Below, piece after piece: positions 1 through 6,256 of a stretch of DNA of 6,256 nucleotides. A model generated the notes under the pieces. That model saw nothing but the letters and a program-made list of their open reading frames with translations, made no database searches and had not been told where the DNA came from. This stretch comes from KBS-96 sp049585195. GTDB lineage: Bacteria > Acidobacteriota > Terriglobia > Bryobacterales > Bryobacteraceae. The translations under genes and the position numbers were made by a program. The first letter of the stretch is position 1, and every line of letters begins with the position of its first letter. The stretch covers positions 1 through 6,256 of the forward strand of contig JBAUZG010000300.1 in the NCBI GenBank assembly GCA_049585195.1. Reading direction: 5' to 3'.

Positions 1-1753
1 TAATAACTACAACCGGATCTTCGACTGGAAAGACGATCTGGCCAAGATGACCGGGAATCACAACGTGAAAACCGGTGTCTTGATTATGCGGAGCAGAAAG
101 AATCAGGATAATGTTCCCGCCATCAACGGAACATTTGTTTTTAATACTACTTCGCGCCCGGCCGGCCCTACGAATACCACCGGGAATGTAGTCGCGGATG
201 CCTTGTTAGGCAACTTCTACTCCTACACAGAAGCCAGCAGCATCGAGCAAGGCTGGTATCGCTTCTCCCAAGTCGAGCCGTATGTACAGGACGATACGAA
301 GATAAGCGAGCGTCTGACGCTGAATCTTGGACTGCGATGGGCCTACATGCAGCCGCAGTACAGTGCTTTGAATAACACCAGCGCTTTCTTGCCGCAGTAT
401 TTTAATCCGGCTCAAGCGGTCGAGATCAATCCGAAGACGGGAGCGATCGTGGCCAATAGCGGCAATATCTATAACGGGCTCGTGCTGGGAGGCAGCGGGT
501 TCCCGCAGACGGCTATCTCCCGCATACCGGGAATCACGACCAATCCCGCCGTTCTCGCCTTGTTTCGCAACCTGCCGAAGGGAACCGCTAACACGGACTG
601 GAACACCTGGCAACCGCGCGTGGGCTTTGCCTATGACCTGACAGGGCATCAATCAACGGTGTTGCGCGGCGGATACGGAATCTTCTACGAGCGGGTCGAG
701 GGCAACTTCATCTTCAGCGCCGTTAACAATCCGCCTTTCGTTCAGCAGACACAGATCTATTACGGCAATGTGGAAAACCCGCAGGGCGGATCGGCGCAGA
801 ACTTTCCCAGCACCATCAACAACTCTCACTATTTGGACATGAAGGTTCCTCGCACCATGAACTGGAGCATGGGAATTGAGCAGAAATTAGGCGCCGACGC
901 CGTCCTCAGCGTGGGCTATGTGGGATCGAGCGCCGCAAATCTCTCGTATCAGCAGGATGCTAACCAGCTTTTGCCGGGCACCCTTCAGGCCAATCCCGGC
1001 ATTAACGTTAATGCTTTGCGCCCGTATCCCGGCTACGCCGATATCTACCAATACAATACCGGCGCAAATTTTATTTACAACTCGCTCCAAGCCGAGTTGC
1101 GGAAGCAGTTCAAGCAGGGCGGTCTGCTGAACGTCGCTTATACGTGGTCGAAAGGCCGAACCGACGCCAACGGCTACAATTACCAGCCGGAGAACAGTTA
1201 CAATCTCCGTGGTGACTGGGGCCCTTCAAGCTACAACCGGAATCAGATTTTTGTCTTGAGCTACGTCTATCCCCTGCCGTTTTGGTTGAATGGACAAACG
1301 TGGTATCAAAAGGTTCTGGGCGGCTGGCAGTTATCCGGAGTAACAACCCTTCAGACAGGCTTGCCGCTGAACGTCACTATCCAACCAGACGAGGCGGGAA
1401 TTGGCATCAGTGGCAGCCAGCGTCCCAATCTCGTGGCGGGCGTCTTCCAAGGAACGCACGGTACGCAATACTTGAATCCGGCCGCCTTTGCCGTCCCCGC
1501 AGCAGGAACGTTCGGCAATCTTGGCGCATACGCGATCTTCCTGCCGTTCTGGAATAACTGGGACGCCTCGCTCCAAAAAACGTTCCCGATTCACGAGCGC
1601 TTCAACATCAACTTCCGCGCCGAGCTCTACAACTTCCCGAATCACTTGTCGTACACGACTGTGTCGACGACAGTGGGAAGCTCGAACTTCGGCCAATACA
1701 CGGCTGCAACCGATCCACGCACACTGCAGCTTGCGTTGCGCTTGAATTTCTAA
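1..1753 (+). CDS. Oar-like TonB-dependent outer-membrane receptor, C-terminal part (5' end cut by window)
   Basis: The frame is already open at base 2 and runs to TAA at 1751-1753, giving 583 visible residues. The internal ATG at 47 is not the start. What is seen: an early stretch (WKDDLAKMTGNHNVKTG) followed by 'LIMRSRKNQDN', then 'YVQDDTKISERLTLNLGLRW' near base 280-340, 'RVGFAYDLTG' and 'LRGGYGIFYER' near 615-690, and a closing 'LQLALRLNF' with a terminal Phe. These are recurrent wordings of the beta-barrel of acidobacterial Oar/carboxypeptidase-regulatory-like TonB receptors, and a C-terminal aromatic residue is the usual barrel-assembly signal. From the family, a signal peptide, a CarboxypepD_reg-like domain and a plug should lie upstream, in a protein of roughly 1,000-1,200 residues. 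Role inferred: an energised outer-membrane importer, or a surface barrel, with unknown ligand. The ORF is intact with no frameshift. Family call is firm; substrate is not assignable. Confidence 0.9.
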   Translation, partial: NNYNRIFDWKDDLAKMTGNHNVKTGVLIMRSRKNQDNVPAINGTFVFNTTSRPAGPTNTTGNVVADALLGNFYSYTEASSIEQGWYRFSQVEPYVQDDTKISERLTLNLGLRWAYMQPQYSALNNTSAFLPQYFNPAQAVEINPKTGAIVANSGNIYNGLVLGGSGFPQTAISRIPGITTNPAVLALFRNLPKGTANTDWNTWQPRVGFAYDLTGHQSTVLRGGYGIFYERVEGNFIFSAVNNPPFVQQTQIYYGNVENPQGGSAQNFPSTINNSHYLDMKVPRTMNWSMGIEQKLGADAVLSVGYVGSSAANLSYQQDANQLLPGTLQANPGINVNALRPYPGYADIYQYNTGANFIYNSLQAELRKQFKQGGLLNVAYTWSKGRTDANGYNYQPENSYNLRGDWGPSSYNRNQIFVLSYVYPLPFWLNGQTWYQKVLGGWQLSGVTTLQTGLPLNVTIQPDEAGIGISGSQRPNLVAGVFQGTHGTQYLNPAAFAVPAAGTFGNLGAYAIFLPFWNNWDASLQKTFPIHERFNINFRAELYNFPNHLSYTTVSTTVGSSNFGQYTAATDPRTLQLALRLNF

Positions 1754-1810
1754 ACACCGTGAGATCCGCGCCAATGCAACGTGCGATCCTGTCACTTTCG
1801 GGAAACCGAA

Positions 1811-2440
1811 ATGCCTTTGCAGAATCGCGTGAACCCCTGCGGCGAGATTTTTCGTTCGCCGGCTCGGGGAACCTTTATGGGGAACCGCGGCGGCGCGCTC
1901 CACAATGAAGCGCGAGAGATCGTTCGCCCATTTAAGAGCCGGCGTTGGATTACTTGCCTCTTGGAATTCAAGGGGCGGCGACGTTCAGTGATGTCTTTGG
2001 GACGCTACACGGAGCTTTTCTTTTTAGATGAAGCCGTTTCATTGGCCGCCGGTCATAGACCTTGTGCCGAGTGCCGGCGCGAACGATTCAATGCCTTCCG
2101 CGAAGCCTGGAAGCGATGGCGTGGACTTGATTGCTCTCAGTCTCTTCTCGCAGATGAAATGGATGCGGAATTACATCGCCATCGAATTGACCGCCAGCGG
2201 AAGAAAGTCACATATGATGCGTTAGTGGATTCACTGCCGGATGGGTGTTTCGTCCAAATCGACGGCGCGAACTATCTGTTATGGAAAGGGTCGCTGTTTC
2301 TGTGGACACCCGAGGGATATACGAAGAAGGATTGCCGTATAACTGGCTCGAAAGTTACAGTATTGACTCCAGAACCAATCGTTCAATGTATTCGCCAAGG
2401 CTATACCCCCGAAATACACGCGTCCTCGCTGGCATTCTGA
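1811..2440 (+). CDS. Conserved hypothetical protein with Ada-like GHRPCxxC motif
   Basis: A complete 209-residue protein. The start is placed at ATG 1811 because the protein then begins MPLQNRVNPCGEIF, the N-terminus I recall for this family, and a weak GGGAAA ribosome site lies about 6 bases upstream. A GTG at 1781 would add ten unlikely residues. What is seen: a basic N-terminal half with 'ARGTFMGNRGG' (18-28), 'SRRWITCLLEFKGRRR' (43-58), 'GRYTELFFLDEAVSLAAGHRPCAECRRERF' split around residues 64-93 with C85 and C88, 'LADEMDAELHRHR' (113-125), and a C-terminal half rich in short beta-like segments ('DGCFVQIDGANYLLW', 'TPEGY', 'KVTVLTP'). No signal peptide or membrane segment is visible. The segment before C85 resembles the end of the Ada methyltransferase metal-binding domain ('AxGxRPCxxC'), but only one other Cys (C49) lies nearby upstream, so a four-Cys zinc site is unproven. 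It lies 57 bases after the receptor, same strand. Similar proteins are widespread and uncharacterised as far as I know; function unknown. Confidence 0.82.
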   Translation: MPLQNRVNPCGEIFRSPARGTFMGNRGGALHNEAREIVRPFKSRRWITCLLEFKGRRRSVMSLGRYTELFFLDEAVSLAAGHRPCAECRRERFNAFREAWKRWRGLDCSQSLLADEMDAELHRHRIDRQRKKVTYDALVDSLPDGCFVQIDGANYLLWKGSLFLWTPEGYTKKDCRITGSKVTVLTPEPIVQCIRQGYTPEIHASSLAF

Positions 2441-2480
2441 GAGCCCTCGAGCACTGAACTCTATTCACGCTTTTCGCCAC

Positions 2481-2559
2481 AGGAGGCGATCTCGTGGCCG
2501 GTGGGCCGCACACATATGTTGCAGTCTGTATAATCGAGCGTGTAGAGGTTGTCCGTTAG
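2481..2559 (+). other. Possible 21-codon leader ORF with a perfect Shine-Dalgarno before glnE
   Basis: AGGAGG at 2481-2486 is followed, after an ideal 7-base spacer, by GTG at 2494. The frame runs 21 codons (MAGGPHTYVAVCIIERVEVVR) to TAG at 2557-2559, ending 32 bases before the glnE ATG. This is the best ribosome site I found in the window, while glnE itself has no clear one. GCCAC (2476-2480) and GTGGC (2494-2498) could pair and place the AGGAGG in a loop. Against it, codon composition is not gene-like and the putative -10 box lies inside it, so it would be translated only on a transcript coming from upstream. Confidence 0.2.
2529..2534 (+). promoter_or_regulatory. Candidate -10 box of a glnE promoter
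   Basis: A perfect TATAAT hexamer sits 57 bases before the glnE ATG, which would place transcription start near 2541 and leave a 5' leader of about 50 bases. No recognisable -35 hexamer lies 16-18 bases upstream (the bases there are GC-rich, such as CCGCAC), and the TG dinucleotide before it is one base out of register for an extended -10. The call rests on the hexamer and its position in the gap before glnE. Confidence 0.35.
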
Positions 2560-2591
2560 GCGGTTTTCCACGACGAATCCGTCGCGACTAT

Positions 2592-5519
2592 ATGCCTTCC
2601 CTGCGCGATACGACGCGCTCCGTGTCGAGTGCGAATCTAGAAACGCTGTTCGGCTCGTTGGCGCCTGAAACAGCTTCCTTCCTACGCGATTCAGTCGAGA
2701 ATGCGTTCGATAGAGAGCGGCTCGAACACTATCTGACGGAAGTCAACAGCCGCTACCCTGGCCTGCCCGACAGATTGCGCGAATTGGGCCAAGAGCGGCT
2801 CGAGTGGCTTGCCAGTATTTTCTCTTGTAGCCACTTTTTATCGGAAGAGATCTTGCAGCATCCGGATTGGCTATTTGACATGCCGGATCTGACCAAGGCT
2901 ATAGCGGCTGGCCAATACCGCGAGCGGCTATTGCGGTTCATCAGCGAAACCAGCACCCGAGCTCCTCGGACGGTGGATCTCGCTACGTTCCGGCGGCGCG
3001 AGCTGCTACGGATTGTTCTTCGCGACGCCCTGGGTTTGGACAAGCTGCCTGCCATCACCGAGGAGTTATCGAACCTTGCCGACGCGATCCTGCAGGAGGC
3101 GCTCAGCGAGATAGTAGCCGATCTTGCAAAGCGCTACGGGCTCCCCTCCGACGCCGTGAACACTGAGAGCGGATCGGGTTTCAGCGTCATCGCGCTCGGC
3201 AAATTGGGTGGACGCGAACTGAATTACAGCTCGGACATCGATTTGATGTTTCTCTACAAAGGCAACGGAGAAACTGCCGGTCCAAGCGTCATCACCAACC
3301 GGGAGTTTTATAAAAAGGCCGCCAACCGGTATACCGAACTTTTGGCGACCTACACGCCCGAGGGGCTCTGCTACCGCGTCGATCTTCGACTACGGCCGGA
3401 AGGCAAACTGGGTGAGATCTGCACATCGCTAGAAGGGGCGAAACAATACTACAGCCAGCGGGCGCGCGACTGGGAACTCCAAATGTTGATTAAAGCCCGG
3501 ACTGTTGCGGGCGAGAATTCTGTGGGCCGCGACTTACTCCAATCGGTGGAGCCTTCCATCTACTCAACTACCACCGATTTTTCGGCTATTGAAACCATGT
3601 CTGCCACGCGCGAGCGACTGGCCGGAAAACTTTCGTCGAAGCTGTTGCCCGGACTTGAGCCGGACGTGAAACTCATGCCCGGCGGCATTCGCGATATCGA
3701 ATTTCTGGTGCAATGCCTGCAACGGCTGCACGGGGGCCGCGACGACAGCCTTCGGCATGGCGGCACAATCATGGCATTATCGACGCTGCTCGATCGCGAC
3801 CTGATCTCGGCTACAGAACACTCGCGCCTCTACAATGCCTATGAATTCCTGCGGCATCTCGAGCACCGCCTGCAATTCGAAGACGACCGCCAGACGCATA
3901 CTTTACCGTCGAATCCACAAGAGCTCGACCGCCTGGCCATGCGAATGCCCGGAGCGTTGCGGCCCGCGGACGGCACGCGGCCGGGTGCGGAATTGTTGCG
4001 CGCTTTGAACCAACATTTGGAAAACGTGCAGGCGATCTATGCCAGGATTATTCATGCACAGCGCCCGCTAAGTTATGAGCCATTGCATGCCGTGGTCTTC
4101 GACGAGCCGCATGAACTCTCGCCCCCGGCTGATGGGACGTCGACGGGAACCGCGCCCCAGAATGCCGAGAACGTGATTGCGAAGATCAGGCCGCAGGCTT
4201 CATTGTTTGCCGACTACCTGAGCCGCAGAGCAACGCTCCGGTCGGCCAGCGCGCTAGAAACAGTATGGGAGGCGCTCGAAAACAGCCCCGAGCAGCTGGC
4301 GGACGTGGACCGCGATCCGATGGTTGCCGCTTACCTCGTTCAGGTATTAAACTTGAGCCCGTATTTTACCGAGCAGCTTAAACGCGATATCACGTTGATG
4401 GACGAAATTAGCGGCGTGGCGGGCCAGCCGAACCGGCGGGTCGCTTTCGAAGGATTGGCAAGCCCCCTGAACGACATCACGGCCCTGCGGCGATTCTTCG
4501 AGCGCGAGATGTTCCGCATTCAAGTGGCGAGCATGTGCGTGCCTGAGCCGGTTTTTCAAACGCTTGACCGGACTTCCGCCCTGGCCGAATTTATGATCGC
4601 GAGGGCGTACCGAATCGCACTCGAGCGCGCCCTCGCTCATGCGCGCGGAGAGACTTCAGCCCCCCGGCCTTTTACGGAGCCGGAAAACGAAATGATGGTG
4701 GTTGCGCTCGGCCGTCTGGGAATGAGGGAATTCGACTTGGGGTCCGACGCCGATCTATTGTTCATCATTCCCAACTCCGAAGCCGAACGCCAGAAGTTCT
4801 GGACCCGAGTGGCCGAGCACGTGGTCGAAATTTTGACTTCATATACGGGAGATGGCCCGGTACTGTCGATCGACACGCGGCTCCGTCCCAATGGCCGCGA
4901 GGGCCTGCTGGTTCAAACGGAATCGAAATACACCGATTACTTCGCACATCATTCGGAAGCCTGGGAAGGCATCGCTTACATGAAAGCCCGCGCCGTAGCC
5001 GGCGACATCGAGCGCGCCACTACCTTCTTGTGCGAGCTGCAGGAAGTAGACTGGCGGCGCTGGGGTCAGAGCGGCCGTTCGAAGCAGGACCTCAAGCAAA
5101 TGCGGTTGCGTCTCGAGCGCGAACATGGTGGAGGCGATTTTCTAAAGGCCGCGCCGGGCGGCTATTATGACGCCGACTTCGCGCTCATGTATTTGCGGTT
5201 AAAGGGTGCGGGATTATTTTTTAAGACTCTTAATACTCCCGAGCGCATCGATATTGTCGAGAAGATGGGGCACTTAGAGCGGCCGGATGCCGAATTCTTG
5301 CAGCGAGCCACCAAGCTCTACAGGGCCGTCGACCACGGCATTCGTATTTCGAGCGGACACGCTCGCGGAAAGCTGCCTAAGTCTCCCTCCGAGCTCGAAA
5401 CCCTGACCGAACTTGTGGATCGCTGGACGGCGAAATATCCCAGAACCGGTACTCTGGATGAAGAGCTTAAGTCAACAGGAAATTCCATGCGCCAGCTGTT
5501 TGAACGCGTGTTCGTGTAG
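2592..5519 (+). CDS. glnE: Bifunctional glutamine synthetase adenylyltransferase/adenylyl-removing enzyme
   Basis: Cytoplasmic enzyme that adds AMP to a tyrosine of glutamine synthetase (GlnA) using ATP, lowering its activity, and removes the AMP by phosphorolysis; in the family PII (GlnB) and glutamine decide the direction. The 975 residues compare with about 946 in E. coli. N-terminal adenylyl-removase half: 'FRRRELLRIVLRDALG' (from 133), nucleotidyltransferase motif GGRELNYSSDIDL (206-218) with metal-binding D215 and D217, 'DLRLRPEG' (264-271), and 'PGGIRDIEFLVQ' (363-374). A Ser/Thr/Pro-rich linker lies near 510-524. C-terminal adenylyltransferase half: 'GRLGMREFDLGSDAD' (707-721) with D719 and D721, 'DTRLRPNG' (761-768), and a degenerate 'PGGYYDADF' (855-863) in place of GGIRDIEF. 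Both active sites therefore keep their aspartates. The start is the only ATG before residue 97 and gives normal length, although the Shine-Dalgarno is weak. No glnA or glnB is in the window. It is probably transcribed from its own promoter in the preceding gap. Confidence 0.96.
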   Translation: MPSLRDTTRSVSSANLETLFGSLAPETASFLRDSVENAFDRERLEHYLTEVNSRYPGLPDRLRELGQERLEWLASIFSCSHFLSEEILQHPDWLFDMPDLTKAIAAGQYRERLLRFISETSTRAPRTVDLATFRRRELLRIVLRDALGLDKLPAITEELSNLADAILQEALSEIVADLAKRYGLPSDAVNTESGSGFSVIALGKLGGRELNYSSDIDLMFLYKGNGETAGPSVITNREFYKKAANRYTELLATYTPEGLCYRVDLRLRPEGKLGEICTSLEGAKQYYSQRARDWELQMLIKARTVAGENSVGRDLLQSVEPSIYSTTTDFSAIETMSATRERLAGKLSSKLLPGLEPDVKLMPGGIRDIEFLVQCLQRLHGGRDDSLRHGGTIMALSTLLDRDLISATEHSRLYNAYEFLRHLEHRLQFEDDRQTHTLPSNPQELDRLAMRMPGALRPADGTRPGAELLRALNQHLENVQAIYARIIHAQRPLSYEPLHAVVFDEPHELSPPADGTSTGTAPQNAENVIAKIRPQASLFADYLSRRATLRSASALETVWEALENSPEQLADVDRDPMVAAYLVQVLNLSPYFTEQLKRDITLMDEISGVAGQPNRRVAFEGLASPLNDITALRRFFEREMFRIQVASMCVPEPVFQTLDRTSALAEFMIARAYRIALERALAHARGETSAPRPFTEPENEMMVVALGRLGMREFDLGSDADLLFIIPNSEAERQKFWTRVAEHVVEILTSYTGDGPVLSIDTRLRPNGREGLLVQTESKYTDYFAHHSEAWEGIAYMKARAVAGDIERATTFLCELQEVDWRRWGQSGRSKQDLKQMRLRLEREHGGGDFLKAAPGGYYDADFALMYLRLKGAGLFFKTLNTPERIDIVEKMGHLERPDAEFLQRATKLYRAVDHGIRISSGHARGKLPKSPSELETLTELVDRWTAKYPRTGTLDEELKSTGNSMRQLFERVFV

Positions 5520-5520
5520 T

Positions 5521-5538
5521 GGCCGGGCCTGTCCGGCC
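5521..5538. terminator. GC hairpin between convergent genes, weak terminator candidate
   Basis: GGCCGG (5521-5526) and CCGGCC (5533-5538) form a perfect 6-base stem with a 6-base loop, starting two bases after the glnE stop codon. It lies in the 61-base gap where glnE and the minus-strand TPR gene converge, so it could stop transcription from either side. No run of T follows on the plus strand (only TT before GGG) and no matching A run precedes it for the minus strand, so it is not a textbook intrinsic terminator. Confidence 0.3.
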
Positions 5539-5580
5539 TTGGGCTTTGGACTACGTACCGAATAATTGAGAGCGGCGTGC

Positions 5581-6256
5581 TCACGTGCTCGTTTGGGCTT
5601 CCGCCAGCTTCTTTCGGCTGAAAGGCCGCGCAAATGCCGTTGGCGGATTATGAGCGCGGGCATCCGCCGCTTTCCGGTATACTTCGATGGCTTTGGCTTT
5701 GTCGCCGAGCTTTTCATAAGTCATCCCGATCAAGCATTGGATGAACGCGTCGTTCTGGCCGGCTTTCTGGAGGTCTTCGAGGGCGGTCTTGTAATCGCCG
5801 GTATAGAAAGCAATATAGCCGGTCAAATACGGCTGAAAGCGCGCTTGCTGGTCGTATAGTTCCGGGTCCTTCTGCTTCATATCGTCGAGAACGGCCGCGG
5901 CGGCTTCGACATGCTTCTCTGCCTCGGCCTTATTGCCGCGCCGGGCGGCGATCCGTGCCTGAGCGTGCTCCCACCGGTAATCCCAAAGGTCTTTGCGCGC
6001 GGGCGAAATATCCGGTTCATTTATTCCTATCGAGTGACCTTTTCTATAGAGTTCATACGCAGTATTCAAATCGCCATTATCGAGGCATACCCGCGCGGCT
6101 TCATCCGCCATTTCTCCTTCCTCATAGAAGGCATTCGCCGGTGAAACCTTCTCCTGCGTCTTCCAATAGCCGATAACCAGATCTTCATATTCGGCTGTTT
6201 TTTTGCAATTGCCTTCGAAGGCCCACGACATCGCCACGGCGCGCTGAGCGTTCGCC
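5581..6256 (-). CDS. Tetratricopeptide-repeat protein, C-terminal part (5' end cut by window)
   Basis: The frame reads from the right edge to TGA at 5583-5581, 224 visible residues. A GTG at 6237 could be read as a start, but the frame stays open upstream of it (ANAQRA before it) and the text there continues a helical repeat, so the gene begins outside the window. What is seen, numbering from that GTG: about four TPR-like helix pairs, near 36-69 ('EMADEAARVCLDNGDLNTAY'), 88-120 ('RIAARRGNKAEAEKHVEAA'), 134-162 ('GYIAFYTGDYKTALEDLQKA') and 163-195 ('CLIGMTYEKLGDKAKAIEVY'), ending with 'HNPPTAFARPFSRKKLAEA'. The last two have the classical Gly-Asp turn and Ala/Leu spacing. TPR units form a superhelix for protein-protein contacts; partner and location are unknown because any signal peptide would lie in the missing N-terminus. 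The ending matches what I recall of acidobacterial TPR proteins. Convergent with glnE, 61 bases apart. Confidence 0.85.
   Translation of the reverse strand, partial: ANAQRAVAMSWAFEGNCKKTAEYEDLVIGYWKTQEKVSPANAFYEEGEMADEAARVCLDNGDLNTAYELYRKGHSIGINEPDISPARKDLWDYRWEHAQARIAARRGNKAEAEKHVEAAAAVLDDMKQKDPELYDQQARFQPYLTGYIAFYTGDYKTALEDLQKAGQNDAFIQCLIGMTYEKLGDKAKAIEVYRKAADARAHNPPTAFARPFSRKKLAEAQTST

Larger units (their letters stand above)
2461..2571 (-). other. Possible small antisense ORF or gene remnant upstream of glnE
   Basis: On the minus strand a 36-codon frame runs from GTG (2571-2569) to TAG (2463-2461). The peptide contains 'NRLTDNLYTLDYTDCNIC' followed by 'VRPTGHEIASCGEKRE'. Its third codon positions are G or C in 25 of 36 codons, more coding-like than the overlapping plus-strand frames of this gap. 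The frame stays open back to about base 2740 inside glnE, but I find no ATG there and no convincing ribosome site before the GTG. It may be the tail of a decayed gene, a tiny antisense gene, or chance. I do not recognise the peptide. Confidence 0.2.

Noticed and set aside
206..652. A 148-codon minus-strand ORF inside the receptor gene
   Set aside because: Fully antisense to clear beta-barrel coding sequence, with no recognisable motif or ribosome site.
1331..1903. A 190-codon minus-strand ORF crossing the end of the receptor gene and the start of the next gene
   Set aside because: It lies opposite two convincing plus-strand genes, its peptide is rich in Arg and lacks any family wording, and it spans their intergenic gap; it is a shadow frame.
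2496..2507. GGCC-GGTG-GGCC short palindrome before glnE as an operator
   Set aside because: A 4-base stem of GGCC is common by chance in GC-rich DNA, and no second copy or conserved spacing was seen.
2441..2533. In-frame open extension after the TGA of the 209-residue protein, suggesting stop read-through
   Set aside because: The protein already ends where I expect for the family, and the extra 30 codons have no recognisable content; one open stretch this short is expected by chance.
2226..2591. Possible N-terminal extension of GlnE, since its frame is open back to about 2226
   Set aside because: There is no ATG in the stretch, much of it overlaps the upstream gene in another frame, the composition is not gene-like, and the 2592 start already gives normal GlnE length.
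5566..5859. Plus-strand ORF of 97 codons after glnE
   Set aside because: It is the reverse of well-supported TPR coding sequence and its peptide matches no family I know.

Overview
The window looks like chromosomal DNA of an Acidobacteriota member, probably close to Solibacter/Bryobacter or a related soil lineage. The base composition is moderately GC-rich. The first gene is the tail of an Oar-like TonB-dependent receptor, of a type found in many copies in that phylum. The last gene is a TPR protein whose C-terminal wording matches what I recall of acidobacterial tetratricopeptide proteins. This placement is inferred from protein style; there is no rRNA or other marker in the window.

Layout: (1) 1-1753, plus strand, the C-terminal half of a large outer-membrane beta-barrel receptor, cut by the left edge. 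(2) 1811-2440, plus strand, a complete conserved protein of unknown function (209 aa) with an Ada-like 'GHRPCxxC' motif. (3) 2441-2591, a 151-base gap before glnE. It holds a perfect TATAAT hexamer, an AGGAGG Shine-Dalgarno sequence feeding a 21-codon ORF, and an antisense reading frame with coding-like composition. (4) 2592-5519, plus strand, complete glnE, the two-headed adenylyltransferase/adenylyl-removase that sets glutamine synthetase activity. (5) 5520-5580, a short convergent gap with a GC hairpin. (6) 5581-6256, minus strand, the C-terminal part of a TPR protein, cut by the right edge.

The genes do not form one evident pathway. The receptor belongs to envelope uptake, GlnE to nitrogen control (its usual partners glnA and glnB are not here), and the TPR protein is a generic scaffold. 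I see no mobile element, CRISPR array, tRNA or rRNA, and no convincing new multi-gene system. The parts most worth a second look are the Cys-motif protein, the crowded region upstream of glnE, and the asymmetric divergence of the two halves of GlnE.
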